DNA of 64,000 nucleotides. Origin: Chryseobacterium mulctrae (GTDB taxonomy: Bacteria > Bacteroidota > Bacteroidia > Flavobacteriales > Weeksellaceae). Shown one piece after another: positions 15,043 through 23,547 of the stretch. Location of the stretch: the NCBI RefSeq assembly GCF_006175945.1, contig NZ_VAJL01000001.1, forward strand, positions 1,550,001 through 1,614,000, read 5' to 3'. A program made the translations under genes and the position numbers. Within the stretch, counting starts at the first letter, position 1; every line of letters starts with the position of its first letter. Under the pieces are notes generated by a model. The model did not search any database and had not been told where the DNA came from. It saw only the letters and a list, made by a program, of their open reading frames with translations.

Positions 15043-15097
15043 GTTTTTAAATAAATATTTATAATTTTACACCACTAAATAAACAAAACTTTTAACT

Positions 15098-16216
15098 ATG
15101 AAAATCAATTTCAAGGCAACTATGTCTATAGTTGCTCTCAGTACAGCTTTTGCATTAATCGGATGTGGACATGATGACATCAAAAGTGAGTTCTCTGAAA
15201 ATCCCAACGAAAACAGTATTGAAAATGCATTTGCAGCAAAAACCGTCGTTCCTCTTGCGAACTGCGTGGCTCCGGGATGGGCTTCTCAAAACGGTGGAAC
15301 TACAGGAGGCGGAACTGCTGCTGAAACTACTGTAACGACTTATGCTCAATTAAAATCAGCGATTGAAAACACTGCCGTTAAGGTCATCAAAGTTACAGGA
15401 ACCATCACCATCACAACCCGATTATCTCTTCAGGATCAAACCGGAAAAACAATCTACGGAACAAGCGGCGCAAAGCTTGTATCAACCAATCAGACTAAAG
15501 ATGGTTCTGGAATTATCAATATTAAAAGATGTAACAATATTATCGTTAGAAACCTGATCTTTGAAGGTCCGGGAGCTTATGATACAGATGGTTGGGACAA
15601 TGCGATTCTGGATGATTGCCGAAATGTATGGATCGATCACTGTGAATTCAGAGATGGTGTAGATGGTAATTTCGATATCAAAAATAAATCAGATTATATT
15701 ACGGTTTCTTATACAAAATTCCATTATTTAAAAACTCCAAAAGCAGGTGGTTCTGGTGGAACTGATGATCACAGATTTTCTAATTTAATTGGCTCTAGTG
15801 ATGGCGCAACAGCCGATGCAGGAAAACTAAATGTAACATTTGTACGTTGTTGGTGGGCTCCGGGATGCAGAGAGCGTATGCCAAGAGTGAGATTTGGTAA
15901 AATTCATATCTTAAACAGTTATTTTAATAGCTCTGTAAGCAACAAATGTATTGCAGCCGGAGTCCAAGCAAATATTCGTGTAGATGGAAATGTATTTGAA
16001 AATGTAAAAGAACCCATCAATTTAATGAGCGGATATACTGCGGTAACCGTTACTTCAAACAATACATTTACGAATGTTACGGGTAATAAAACAGGTAGTG
16101 GAACTGCATTTACACCACCATATTCTATTCCTACTTTGTCGCTTTCCTCAGTAAAATCTGATGTTACCGCTAATGCAGGAGCTACTTTATCAGGAAATAT
16201 CTGTGAGAGCTACTAA
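15098..16216 (+). CDS. Pectate lyase, polysaccharide lyase family 1, lipoprotein
   Basis: The 372-residue enzyme cleaves polygalacturonate by beta-elimination. It starts with a lipoprotein signal ending LIGC (Cys23), so it is anchored in a membrane, probably the outer one. The beta-helix shows the PL1 signatures: IIVRNLIFEGPG, the vWIDH motif in VWIDHCEFRDGVDG with calcium-binding aspartates, and RERMPRVRFGKIHILNSYF with the catalytic arginine region. GGSGGTDDHRFSNLIGSSDG lies between these. It is convergent with the PL10 gene across a shared terminator. Confidence 0.95.
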   Translation: MKINFKATMSIVALSTAFALIGCGHDDIKSEFSENPNENSIENAFAAKTVVPLANCVAPGWASQNGGTTGGGTAAETTVTTYAQLKSAIENTAVKVIKVTGTITITTRLSLQDQTGKTIYGTSGAKLVSTNQTKDGSGIINIKRCNNIIVRNLIFEGPGAYDTDGWDNAILDDCRNVWIDHCEFRDGVDGNFDIKNKSDYITVSYTKFHYLKTPKAGGSGGTDDHRFSNLIGSSDGATADAGKLNVTFVRCWWAPGCRERMPRVRFGKIHILNSYFNSSVSNKCIAAGVQANIRVDGNVFENVKEPINLMSGYTAVTVTSNNTFTNVTGNKTGSGTAFTPPYSIPTLSLSSVKSDVTANAGATLSGNICESY

Positions 16217-16246
16217 GTTCTAAATAGCAACTTTTATTAATGAAAA

Positions 16247-16274
16247 AATCCTGATGTATTTGTACATCAGGATT
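16247..16274. terminator. Bidirectional terminator between the two pectate lyase genes
   Basis: AATCCTGATGTA (16247-16258) pairs perfectly with TACATCAGGATT (16263-16274) around a 4-base loop. A-rich sequence flanks it on the left and T-rich sequence on the right, so it works for both converging genes. The right arm overlaps the stop codon of the PL10 gene. Confidence 0.9.
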
Positions 16275-17301
16275 TTGTTTTATTCAGAAATTTATTCTTT
16301 TTCAGCCACTTCGGAAAATCGTTTTCAATCAGTTTCGTTCCGGCTTCGTTGTACCAACTGTAGCCCATTCTGCGTTCTTTGGAAACATCTTCGTAATTGA
16401 ACTTCACACTTCCGTCACGATCACCAAAAACAGGTTTATTGGTCGGAATATCATAAAATCTAGCCCAAACTGCCGAACCTTCTTTTTTAGATAAAACACG
16501 CACAGCATTTCCGCTTTCTCTGGAGACATTGTAAGTATAACCATCGATCTTGCTGTCTTTAAACCATTGTATTGCCGATCTAATTGATCTTTCAATCTCC
16601 GGAGTTACGGGCTGCATCATTAGAAACTTTACAATATTTACCGATTCTCCACTTGCCAATGACATCGGTTCAAAAGCTCTTGCTTTTTCGGGTTTTAGAG
16701 AAACTTCATTGTATTGATCTGCCCAAATTGATAGCTTTCCGTTTTGCGGTATCTGAGTTTTTAAAATACAGACAATACCTTTTTGCAAAGCTAATTTAGA
16801 TTTTTCTTTCAGTTGAGAATTTACTGCATCAAAACCTTCTTTTCCTTCTGAAATATTATATAAAACCGTCAAAACATTAATCATTGCATTATCGTTGTAG
16901 GTCACTTGTTTTCTATAGATTGAAGAGTTTGGAAAATACTGTGGAAAGCCTCCATTCTGATACTGCATCGAAAGCAAATATTGAATTCCTTTTTCGGCAG
17001 ATTTCAGATAATCAGGATTTTTTGTTGTGCTGTACGCTTTTATTAATCCGTTGATTTCCTTCGATGTGGCATTGTTGTCGATCGTGGCAAGATCATTATT
17101 GCCTGATTTAATTATTTTTAAAAGTTGAGCATCTATTTTTTGAGTATAGTCTACATTTTTTTTATCACTCCTATGTTTTCCCCAACCTCCATTTGGAAGC
17201 TGATAAACCATCATTTTTTCCGCCAAAGTATCTTTTACCTGCGCCGAAATTCCTGAAAATGCCAAACAAAAAACGGCAACTGAAAGTTTTGATTTAATCA
17301 T
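16267..17301 (-). CDS. pelA: Secreted pectate lyase, polysaccharide lyase family 10
   Basis: The 344-residue protein has a signal peptide (about 1-20) and the alpha/alpha-toroid sequence pattern of PL10 pectic acid lyases: MMVYQLPNGGWGKH, ATIDNNATSKEINGLIKAY, MQYQNGGFPQYFP and YNDNAMINVLTVLYNI near the N terminus, and RFYDIPTNKPVFGDRDGSVK with MGYSWYN near the C terminus. It would degrade demethylated homogalacturonan alongside the PL1 enzyme. It lies 7 bp downstream of the DUF4861 gene and is probably in one operon with it. Confidence 0.95.
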   Translation of the reverse strand: MIKSKLSVAVFCLAFSGISAQVKDTLAEKMMVYQLPNGGWGKHRSDKKNVDYTQKIDAQLLKIIKSGNNDLATIDNNATSKEINGLIKAYSTTKNPDYLKSAEKGIQYLLSMQYQNGGFPQYFPNSSIYRKQVTYNDNAMINVLTVLYNISEGKEGFDAVNSQLKEKSKLALQKGIVCILKTQIPQNGKLSIWADQYNEVSLKPEKARAFEPMSLASGESVNIVKFLMMQPVTPEIERSIRSAIQWFKDSKIDGYTYNVSRESGNAVRVLSKKEGSAVWARFYDIPTNKPVFGDRDGSVKFNYEDVSKERRMGYSWYNEAGTKLIENDFPKWLKKNKFLNKTKS

Positions 17302-17308
17302 TTTAAAC

Positions 17309-18493
17309 TTATTTAACGGTAATTATTAATGGATTTGCAACTATTTTAGACTGCTTCTGCAAAATGTTTTCCCAATCTTCCTGAGTTTGAATCTGTCCGC
17401 TTTTCTGCCATGCAAAACCTGCATAATACGTTAGTTTATCTTGAGGTTTTGTTATTACCAAAAGATTACTCTGATCTGGAATTTCAGATTTAAAAGCTAC
17501 AGACTTTTCTACAATTTTAGGATTTACTACAATTCCTTCACCAACAAAAGCATCATCTATTTTTTCCCAGTGAAGATAATATCCGTTTTTGTCATTCAAT
17601 TTAGATTCACCTTCATTTTTATGCAATGTAATTCCAATTGTGTAATTTGGAACTTGTTTTTGTGTTTCAAAAGTAGATTCAAACTTAGAAAAATTAGAAC
17701 CCAAATCAAGAGAAATTCTTTTGGTTTCTTTCACATCAAACTCGCTCCACGGTGCATAAGTCAATTCGAAAACTGTTCTCAAAGGACCTTCTGCAATGGT
17801 TTTAGAGCTTGTAAAGTTTTTGGAAACCTGCAGTTTTTCATCTTTCCAGATTCCGATTCCTCCTGTTCCACGGCTGTCTCCGACATGATAAGGATCGTAA
17901 CCTTCGCCTCTCGTATCTTTGTGATAATACATAGGATCTGTAAGGTAACCTTTGTACCATTCGTTAATGACTGATTTTTCGGTTCTTTTAAGCCAAATAT
18001 CTACTCCACTCGAAAGTGTACTTCCTTTTACTCCCGCCAAAGCTTCAGCCTGACCTTTCGGACCGTAAACTCTGAACGCGATCTTATCGTTTTCCCAAGT
18101 GTAATCATCAACTCTTTCAGGAACCAATCTTGAATAAGTGGTTAATTTACTTTCAGGAACTGCTGTTTTAGAATCAGCAACTATCGTGTAGGAATTTGTC
18201 TTTTTTGCATCTACTTTTGCCTGAAAAAGAACCTCATCGTTTTTGCCGTCTCCATCATTATCAATCCATTGAATCGTAAGATAATTATTTTGAGCATCTT
18301 TAATTCTTAGATCTTCTGCTTTATTTTTTCCTAAAAATGTTTTCAGCTGACCAGTTGAAAGAGAAACAATTTCATTTCGAGCAAAATCCTGAGTATTTTT
18401 AACCTGAACTGAAGTTTGCGCATTCACAAAATTCGCAGCAATGCAACCGATTGCGCAACTTAACCCAATCATTCCTTTTTTATACATAAACAT
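17309..18493 (-). CDS. Secreted DUF4861 protein of pectin-use loci
   Basis: The 394-residue protein has a signal peptide ending near NFVNAQ and fits the DUF4861 family, with WIDNDGDGKNDEVLFQAKV near the start and YHVGDSRGTGGIGIWKDEKL in the middle. The family is widespread in pectin and rhamnogalacturonan loci of Bacteroidota and is usually encoded next to PL10 lyases, as here. The reaction is not known to me. Two starts two codons apart (18493 and 18487) are possible. It is the first gene of the minus-strand operon. Confidence 0.85.
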   Translation of the reverse strand: MFMYKKGMIGLSCAIGCIAANFVNAQTSVQVKNTQDFARNEIVSLSTGQLKTFLGKNKAEDLRIKDAQNNYLTIQWIDNDGDGKNDEVLFQAKVDAKKTNSYTIVADSKTAVPESKLTTYSRLVPERVDDYTWENDKIAFRVYGPKGQAEALAGVKGSTLSSGVDIWLKRTEKSVINEWYKGYLTDPMYYHKDTRGEGYDPYHVGDSRGTGGIGIWKDEKLQVSKNFTSSKTIAEGPLRTVFELTYAPWSEFDVKETKRISLDLGSNFSKFESTFETQKQVPNYTIGITLHKNEGESKLNDKNGYYLHWEKIDDAFVGEGIVVNPKIVEKSVAFKSEIPDQSNLLVITKPQDKLTYYAGFAWQKSGQIQTQEDWENILQKQSKIVANPLIITVK

Positions 18494-18508
18494 AAAATGT
18501 TATTTTAT

Positions 18509-18516
18509 CAAAAGTA
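18509..18516 (-). promoter_or_regulatory. -7 box of the DUF4861-PL10 operon
   Basis: On the minus strand TACTTTTG fits TAnnTTTG and ends 15 bp before the start codon at 18493, so the leader would be very short. Confidence 0.5.
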
Positions 18517-18624
18517 AATATAAATCACTAAATTCAAATCATTATTCACCTTAAAACTTTCTTAAAAGATGAAAATTGATTTTTAATCTTTCTAATTTTT
18601 GTAAATTAGATTTTCTTCAAAAAC

Positions 18625-19107
18625 ATGGAAAACAAACTTGAATTTACCGAAAAACAAAGATTTACTCAATGGTGGCTTTGGTTATTGCTTTCCGCAGTAA
18701 TGATCTATACCATTTATAATTTTATTGAAGACCGACAGTATTTTTCTCCACTTGAATTAGCAATATCAATTCTTATCCCAATTCTTGTCATCATTTTATT
18801 TCTTGTTATTAGGCTGGAAACCAAAATTGATGAACAGGGAATTTCTGTACGATTTTTTCCGTTTCAAATTACATTCAGATATTATCCCTGGAGGAATATT
18901 AAAAAAGCTTATGTCAGAAAATATTCGCCATTAACAGAATATGGAGGTTGGGGAATGCGTTAAGGTCTTTTCGGAAAAGGAAAAGCTTATAATGTAAAAG
19001 GAAATAAAGGGCTACAAATTATTTTAAATGATGAGAAGAAAGTTTTGATTGGAACGCAGAAACAAAATGAACTGAAGCAATATTTAGAAAACTCAAAAAA
19101 AGTATAA
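18625..19107 (+). pseudogene. Small membrane protein gene interrupted by an in-frame stop codon
   Basis: Translation from 18625 gives 112 residues with two membrane segments (WWLWLLLSAVMIYTIYNF and AISILIPILVIILFLVIRL), ending at TAA 18961-18963 within EYGGWGMR. The same frame continues without a break as GLFGKGKAYNVKGNKGLQII to a second stop at 19105-19107. The post-stop part looks like the conserved end of this family, where an aromatic residue would be expected at the stop. A single change such as TAT to TAA explains it. The 160-residue gene is therefore probably inactive or truncated by 48 codons, unless the base is a sequencing error. Confidence 0.75.
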
Positions 19108-19142
19108 TTCCCAACTCTTTCCAGAATCATTCTCTACCTTTG
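19108..19142 (+). promoter_or_regulatory. Promoter of the two-component system with 11-bp direct repeats
   Basis: TTCCCAACTCT (19108-19118) is followed directly by TTCCAGAATCA (19119-19129), two TTCC half-sites exactly 11 bp apart, as OmpR/PhoB regulators bind. A -7 box TACCTTTG (19135-19142) follows, only 4 bp before the start codon, so the transcript should be almost leaderless. The same repeats precede two further genes at 21323 and 22289. Confidence 0.65.
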
Positions 19143-19146
19143 TTGT

Positions 19147-19824
19147 ATGAAAATCCTTGTTGTAGAAGACGAAAAAGAACTTTTAAAATCAATTCATGAT
19201 TCTTTGATTCAGGAACAGTTTCTTATTGAAACCGCAGAAAATTATCATTCGGCAAGTGAAAAAATTGCTTTGTACACTTATGATTGTATTCTGCTAGATA
19301 TTATGCTTCCGGGAGGAAATGGTCTGCAACTTCTTCAACAGCTTAAAGACATGGGAAAATCGGAAAATGTCATCATTATTTCTGCAAAAGATTCTCTCGA
19401 CGATAAACTGACAGGATTGGAACTCGGAGCCGATGATTATTTAACCAAACCTTTTCATAATGCCGAGCTCAACGCCAGAATAAAAGCAGTTCTTCGAAGA
19501 AAAAATCAGGAAGGTAAAAATAGTATTGAGATAGCCAATATTGAACTGGATCTTACCGAAAGAACTTTTATTGTTGATGGAGAAAATATTACCCTTAACC
19601 GAAAAGAATTTGATATTCTTCATTTTTTTCTGCTTAATAAAAAACGTTTGGTAACCAAAACAGCTTTGGCAGAACATGTTTGGGGAGATCACATCGATCA
19701 GGCAGATAATTTTGATTTTATTTATTATCAGATTAAAAATTTAAGAAAAAAACTACAGCAATCGAATGCCGAAATTGAGATTGAGTCAGTCTACGGAATC
19801 GGTTACAAATTAATAGAAAAATGA
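19147..19824 (+). CDS. OmpR/PhoB-family response regulator
   Basis: The 225-residue protein has a receiver domain (about 1-115) with acidic residues in VVEDEKE, the phosphoacceptor Asp51 in LLDIMLPG and the conserved lysine in IISAKDS. A winged-helix output domain follows (about 125-223), with LNRKEFDILHFFLLN and VESVYGIGYKL-type ending. Its stop codon overlaps the start of the sensor kinase gene (ATGA, 19821-19824). It probably binds the 11-bp repeats in front of its own operon and of the two following transcription units. Confidence 0.95.
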   Translation: MKILVVEDEKELLKSIHDSLIQEQFLIETAENYHSASEKIALYTYDCILLDIMLPGGNGLQLLQQLKDMGKSENVIIISAKDSLDDKLTGLELGADDYLTKPFHNAELNARIKAVLRRKNQEGKNSIEIANIELDLTERTFIVDGENITLNRKEFDILHFFLLNKKRLVTKTALAEHVWGDHIDQADNFDFIYYQIKNLRKKLQQSNAEIEIESVYGIGYKLIEK

Positions 19825-21098
19825 AACTTCTCAATAAATCTATTCTTCATCTGATGACCTATCTTTTGCTGATCGTAAGTTTATGGTCAGTGATTTTTTA
19901 TTTCAATATGCTTGATGAAATCAAAGGAAGTGTAGATGAAGAACTAGAAAACTATAAAAGACAAATTGTTTTTAAAGCAGAAAAAGATTCCACGATTTTA
20001 CAGCAAAAAACTTTTGATGAAGGTTTTTTTTCCGTTAATAAAATAAGCGAAGAAGAAGCTCTCAGTTTTAAAGACACTTATGAAGACACTGAAATCTACG
20101 CACAAGATGCCGATGATGAAGCTCCGGAACTAGAACCTGTAAGAATTTTGACAACCGTTTTTGAACAAAATGGAAACTTTTATCAACTTAAAATCTTCAA
20201 TAATATGGTTGAAGAAGATGATCTTGTAAAAGAATTGCTTTGGGATGCTGCAGGATTATACGTTCTTTTGATTTTCAGTATTTTGATGATTAATAACATT
20301 GTATTACAAAGACTTTGGAAACCTTTTTATGAACTTCTTGATGAGCTTAAAAATTACCGTTTAGGAATCAGTAAAAGCTTCCCAAATACTGAAACAAAAA
20401 CCAAAGAATTCAGTGATTTGCAGGATGCCGTTACTACTTTATTGCAATACAGCGAAAAAAGTTACGAACAGCAAAAAGAATTTATTGGAAATGCTTCTCA
20501 CGAACTTCAGACTCCTTTAGCGATTGCCATCAGTAAACTTGAATTGTTGATTGAAAAAGAAAATTTCACAGAAAATCAGGCAGAAAAGATTGCTGAGATC
20601 ATGGAAATTATTGAAAGATTGGTTCGTCTCAATAAATCGCTTCTTTTGCTTACAAAAATTGAAAACAAACAGTTTTTTGACAATCAGGAAATTAAAGTCA
20701 ATGATATTGTTGAAAAAAATATAGAAGATCTTAGTGATATTGCTGAATTTAAAGAAGTCGAAATCATTTTTTCTGAAAACAGCGAGCTCTTGGTAAAAGC
20801 TGATGCTGCATTAATCAATATTATCGTTTCTAATTTATTGCGAAATGCTATTTTCCACAATATAAAATCCGGAAAAGTGGAGGTGAAAATTGATGCAAAA
20901 AAATTAAGTGTTCTCAATACCGGAACAGATCATTCTTTAAGCCATGAAAAGATATTTACACGTTTTCAGAAATCTGAGCAACATCAGTCTGGAAGCGGAT
21001 TGGGATTGGCGATTGTAAAAGCGATTGCGGAATTGTATGATTTTTCAGTTTCTTATGATTTTAAAAATGGAATGCATGAATTTTCAGTGAATTTTTAA
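19821..21098 (+). CDS. Membrane sensor histidine kinase
   Basis: The 425-residue kinase has one membrane segment near residues 10-30 and a second near 145-163. They flank a periplasmic domain of about 110 residues that is unusually acidic (YEDTEIYAQDADDEAPELEP), which might bind cations. The HisKA box is FIGNASHELQTPLA with His227, and the ATPase domain shows NLLRNAIFHN and GSGLGLAIVK. It is translationally coupled to the response regulator. The signal it senses is not readable; PepSY-like and barrel genes next door suggest an envelope or metal-related cue. Confidence 0.93.
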   Translation: MKLLNKSILHLMTYLLLIVSLWSVIFYFNMLDEIKGSVDEELENYKRQIVFKAEKDSTILQQKTFDEGFFSVNKISEEEALSFKDTYEDTEIYAQDADDEAPELEPVRILTTVFEQNGNFYQLKIFNNMVEEDDLVKELLWDAAGLYVLLIFSILMINNIVLQRLWKPFYELLDELKNYRLGISKSFPNTETKTKEFSDLQDAVTTLLQYSEKSYEQQKEFIGNASHELQTPLAIAISKLELLIEKENFTENQAEKIAEIMEIIERLVRLNKSLLLLTKIENKQFFDNQEIKVNDIVEKNIEDLSDIAEFKEVEIIFSENSELLVKADAALINIIVSNLLRNAIFHNIKSGKVEVKIDAKKLSVLNTGTDHSLSHEKIFTRFQKSEQHQSGSGLGLAIVKAIAELYDFSVSYDFKNGMHEFSVNF

Positions 21099-21113
21099 TG
21101 CGTTATTTTTTTT

Positions 21114-21265
21114 AACGCAAAGATTTTCTTGTCTGTCTTAAAATTTAAGGAGCAAAGAATAATCAATAAAATTGATTTTAAGCGTACCTTATTTTCAAGC
21201 TTCATAAGCGACTTGTCGCAACCTTTGCTCCTTAGATTTCACTTTTTATATAAATCTTTGCGTTT
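21114..21265. repeat. Interspersed palindromic repeat, copy 2 (first copy at 9945-10099)
   Basis: It starts AACGCAAAGATTTT and ends AAATCTTTGCGTTT, perfect inverted ends, with an inner pair AAGGAGCAAAG and CTTTGCTCCTT. The core with GAATAATCAATAAA, TTGATTTTAAGCG and GCGACTTGTCG matches copy 1. It lies just after the sensor kinase gene and contains no gene. Confidence 0.85.
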
Positions 21266-21322
21266 AAATAATCTGCATTATTTTTTAGGTTTAATAAAAA
21301 CTACTTTTTACTTTTAAACAAA

Positions 21323-21374
21323 TTCCCATTTCTTTCCAGATTTCTTCCCAAAATTTTCCCGATTCGTACCGTTG
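21323..21374 (+). promoter_or_regulatory. Four 11-bp direct repeats and -7-like box before the barrel-like gene
   Basis: TTCCCATTTCT, TTCCAGATTTC, TTCCCAAAATT and TTCCCGATTCG follow one another without gaps (21323-21366), putting TTCC exactly every 11 bp on one face of the helix. TACCGTTG (21367-21374) is a near match to TAnnTTTG and lies 9 bp before the start codon. This is the fullest version of the site shared with 19108 and 22289. Confidence 0.65.
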
Positions 21375-21383
21375 ATTTGCTGT

Positions 21384-22193
21384 ATGAAAACAACAAAACT
21401 AATCTTAGCGGTAGGAATTTTAAACATTTTAGGATGCTTTTCAGCATTCGCACAAACACAATCTAAACCAGTAAAAGTATCTCACGCTGAACCTATTTTT
21501 CAGGATTTGGTGAGAGATCTTGGCGCAAGAAAAGGAGAAAAAGAATTTAATTTGGGAGCTGATTTTTCAAGTGGGAAAAATTACAGAGAAAACGGATATT
21601 TGGCCGAATATGAATTTGCACCGATGAATCGGTTAGGTTTAGAAGTAGAAACTGATTTCTCTTTTTTCAGTCCGAAAAATAATGCAACCAAAGAACAGAT
21701 TCCCGGAAACCGATTAGACGGACTCAGACTTTCTGCGCAATATACTTTTTTTGTTTCGGAAAAATCTCAGACTTCTTTGGCTTTAGGGTATACTCAGGTG
21801 ATAGAATTTACAGATTTCAAAAATTATGGAAAAGGAAAATTCATTACAGGTTTGGTGTACAGTCCGTTTTTTATAGCGGCTAAAAAATGGGGTTCACATA
21901 TTCACACTTTGGTTTACACTTATCCGATGATTCAACATCAATTGGGAGAAAATAACACTCCGGTCGATTGGCAGATCAATAGTTCGATGATGTATTCTTT
22001 ACCCAATTCAGGTCATTTTATCGGGATGGAAGTCAATAAAGAAATCAGTCACGGAAAAATGTTGGTGACGCTTCGTCCGCAAGTAAAGATTAAGCTTGAT
22101 TCTCATTTTGCAGTAGGAATTGTTACTGGAATTCCCGTTTCTCATCAAGATGAAAGTATCTCTTCATTTTTCAGATTGGTGTATGAACTTTGA
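21384..22193 (+). CDS. Probable outer-membrane barrel-like protein of unknown function
   Basis: From the ATG at 21384 the 269-residue protein has a signal peptide ending near AFAQ. HAEPIFQDLVRDLGARKGEK follows, then alternating hydrophobic-polar strands such as NRLGLEVETDFSFF, GLRLSAQYTFFVSE and TSLALGYTQVIEF, ending in an aromatic-rich strand (SFFRLVYEL) as outer-membrane barrels do. An in-frame TTG at 21372 exists but adds residues before the signal. Its promoter carries four repeats of the site seen before the two-component system, so it is probably controlled by it. Confidence 0.65.
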   Translation: MKTTKLILAVGILNILGCFSAFAQTQSKPVKVSHAEPIFQDLVRDLGARKGEKEFNLGADFSSGKNYRENGYLAEYEFAPMNRLGLEVETDFSFFSPKNNATKEQIPGNRLDGLRLSAQYTFFVSEKSQTSLALGYTQVIEFTDFKNYGKGKFITGLVYSPFFIAAKKWGSHIHTLVYTYPMIQHQLGENNTPVDWQINSSMMYSLPNSGHFIGMEVNKEISHGKMLVTLRPQVKIKLDSHFAVGIVTGIPVSHQDESISSFFRLVYEL

Positions 22194-22288
22194 TTTTTTG
22201 TTTCGTTTTCAAAAGGTCACAGGTTTTCAAATCATAATTCTAAAAAATTTATAAAATCAATCATAAAATTAATCAACAGAAACTGTTG

Positions 22289-22310
22289 TTCCCAAATGTT
22301 TCCAGAATCA
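22289..22310 (+). promoter_or_regulatory. 11-bp direct repeats before the PepSY-like/DUF2490 operon
   Basis: TTCCCAAATGT (22289-22299) and TTCCAGAATCA (22300-22310) repeat the two-unit site of 19108-19129 almost exactly, including the 11-bp spacing. No good -7 box was found between it and the start at 22344. Confidence 0.55.
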
Positions 22311-22343
22311 TGTCGGAAATTAGCACTATTAAAAATTTACATT

Positions 22344-22790
22344 ATGAAAAATTTAATTTTAACAATCAGCATTTTAGGTTTAAGTATTACCAATATTTCA
22401 GCACAAGATATTCGTCAGAGCGAAGTTCCTTCGGTGATTTTAAATCATTTTCAAAAATCTTTTCCAAAAGCAGCCGATATCGACTGGGAAATTAAAGGAA
22501 ATTATTACGAAGTAGAATTTGAAACCGGATTTTTAGGCGATGACCATAAAATTTTATATTCTAGAGACGGAAAACTGGTAAGACATGAAGAAGAAATCTC
22601 AAAAAGTAATCTTCCAAAAACCGTTTTAGCTTCGATTAAAAGGTCATTTAATGGTTACAAAACTGATGATATTAAAAAAATAACAGAAAGCGGAAAAGTA
22701 ATTTACAACGTAGAATTGAAAAATTATTCTCAGGAATGGAAAGTTGTTTTTGATGCACAGGGAAGAATTTTACAAAAAAAAGAAGATTAA
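22344..22790 (+). CDS. Secreted PepSY-like protein
   Basis: From the ATG at 22344 the 148-residue product has a signal peptide (MKNLILTISILGLSITNISA) and two repeats of the PepSY-like fold. The first repeat has VPSVILNHFQKSFPKAADID with WEIKGNYYEVEFE. The second has LPKTVLASIKRSFNGYKTDD with KVIYNVELKNYSQEWKVVFD. Such periplasmic proteins are typical neighbours of two-component systems in Bacteroidota. The next gene starts 1 bp after its stop, so both are co-transcribed. Confidence 0.85.
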   Translation: MKNLILTISILGLSITNISAQDIRQSEVPSVILNHFQKSFPKAADIDWEIKGNYYEVEFETGFLGDDHKILYSRDGKLVRHEEEISKSNLPKTVLASIKRSFNGYKTDDIKKITESGKVIYNVELKNYSQEWKVVFDAQGRILQKKED

Positions 22791-22791
22791 A

Positions 22792-23547
22792 ATGAGGAGA
22801 TTTTTGGTCATTTCCATTGTATGTTTTTTTGCTGTAAATATTTCTGCACAAATCAGTCCGCCGGGTTTGGGACATGCTAAAACGGCGAGCTGGTTCGCTG
22901 CAGGAATAAAGCAAAAGTTGGGTGAAAATTGGGAATCTATGAGTTATTTCGGAATGGGACGAACGGGTGAAACATCACTCAATCCTATAGAAAAACCTTC
23001 AATTTTAGTTCTCAATCAGGAATTTTATAAGCAACTCAAGAACAACTGGAAATATTCTTTTGCGGTAAGTTTCAGAAATCAAAAAGAGAAAAACTCAGCC
23101 GATAATAATATTGTTGATCAACAGGAAATTAGATTATATGGTCGATTATCGCACGTTTTTAAAAGTTCAAAACTTAAAGTAACTCCTACTTTCAGACAGG
23201 AGTTCAGAAAATTTTTCGCTCCAAAAAGTTTGGAAGATGCCGAATCTTTTGCTTTAAGAAGTCGATTGCGTCTGCAATTTAGTATTGATCTGAATGAAGA
23301 TTCTTCAAAAAAATTAATTTTAAGTTCCGAACAATTATTTTCAACAGAAAAAAATGCACTTTCAAAAGAATGGAGTGATTTGAAATATCATGAAAGCCGT
23401 TTTTTGGCATATTATTCAGTAACTCCAAAACATTCTGCAGTAACTTTTGATATTGGTTATATGAATAATCTGGTAGGAGGAAATCATCCGTATGATGTGA
23501 GCTACTTGGCTTTTGATGTAGTTTTTAATGGAAAAAGAAAGAATTAA
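22792..23547 (+). CDS. DUF2490 outer-membrane-type protein
   Basis: The 251-residue product starts MRRFLVISIVCFFAVNISAQ (signal peptide) and matches the DUF2490 pattern: ASWFAAGIKQKLGENW near the start, then beta strands with QQEIRLYGRLSHVF, TPTFRQEFRKFF and FLAYYSVTPKHSAVTFDIGY. A barrel in the outer membrane is likely. It is the second gene of the PepSY-like operon. The longer frame starting at 22744 overlaps the upstream gene and lacks a signal at its start. Confidence 0.8.
   Translation: MRRFLVISIVCFFAVNISAQISPPGLGHAKTASWFAAGIKQKLGENWESMSYFGMGRTGETSLNPIEKPSILVLNQEFYKQLKNNWKYSFAVSFRNQKEKNSADNNIVDQQEIRLYGRLSHVFKSSKLKVTPTFRQEFRKFFAPKSLEDAESFALRSRLRLQFSIDLNEDSSKKLILSSEQLFSTEKNALSKEWSDLKYHESRFLAYYSVTPKHSAVTFDIGYMNNLVGGNHPYDVSYLAFDVVFNGKRKN

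Noticed and set aside
22744..22791. Longer start for the DUF2490 gene
   Set aside because: It would overlap the PepSY-like gene and lacks a signal peptide at its front, whereas the ATG at 22792 begins a good one.
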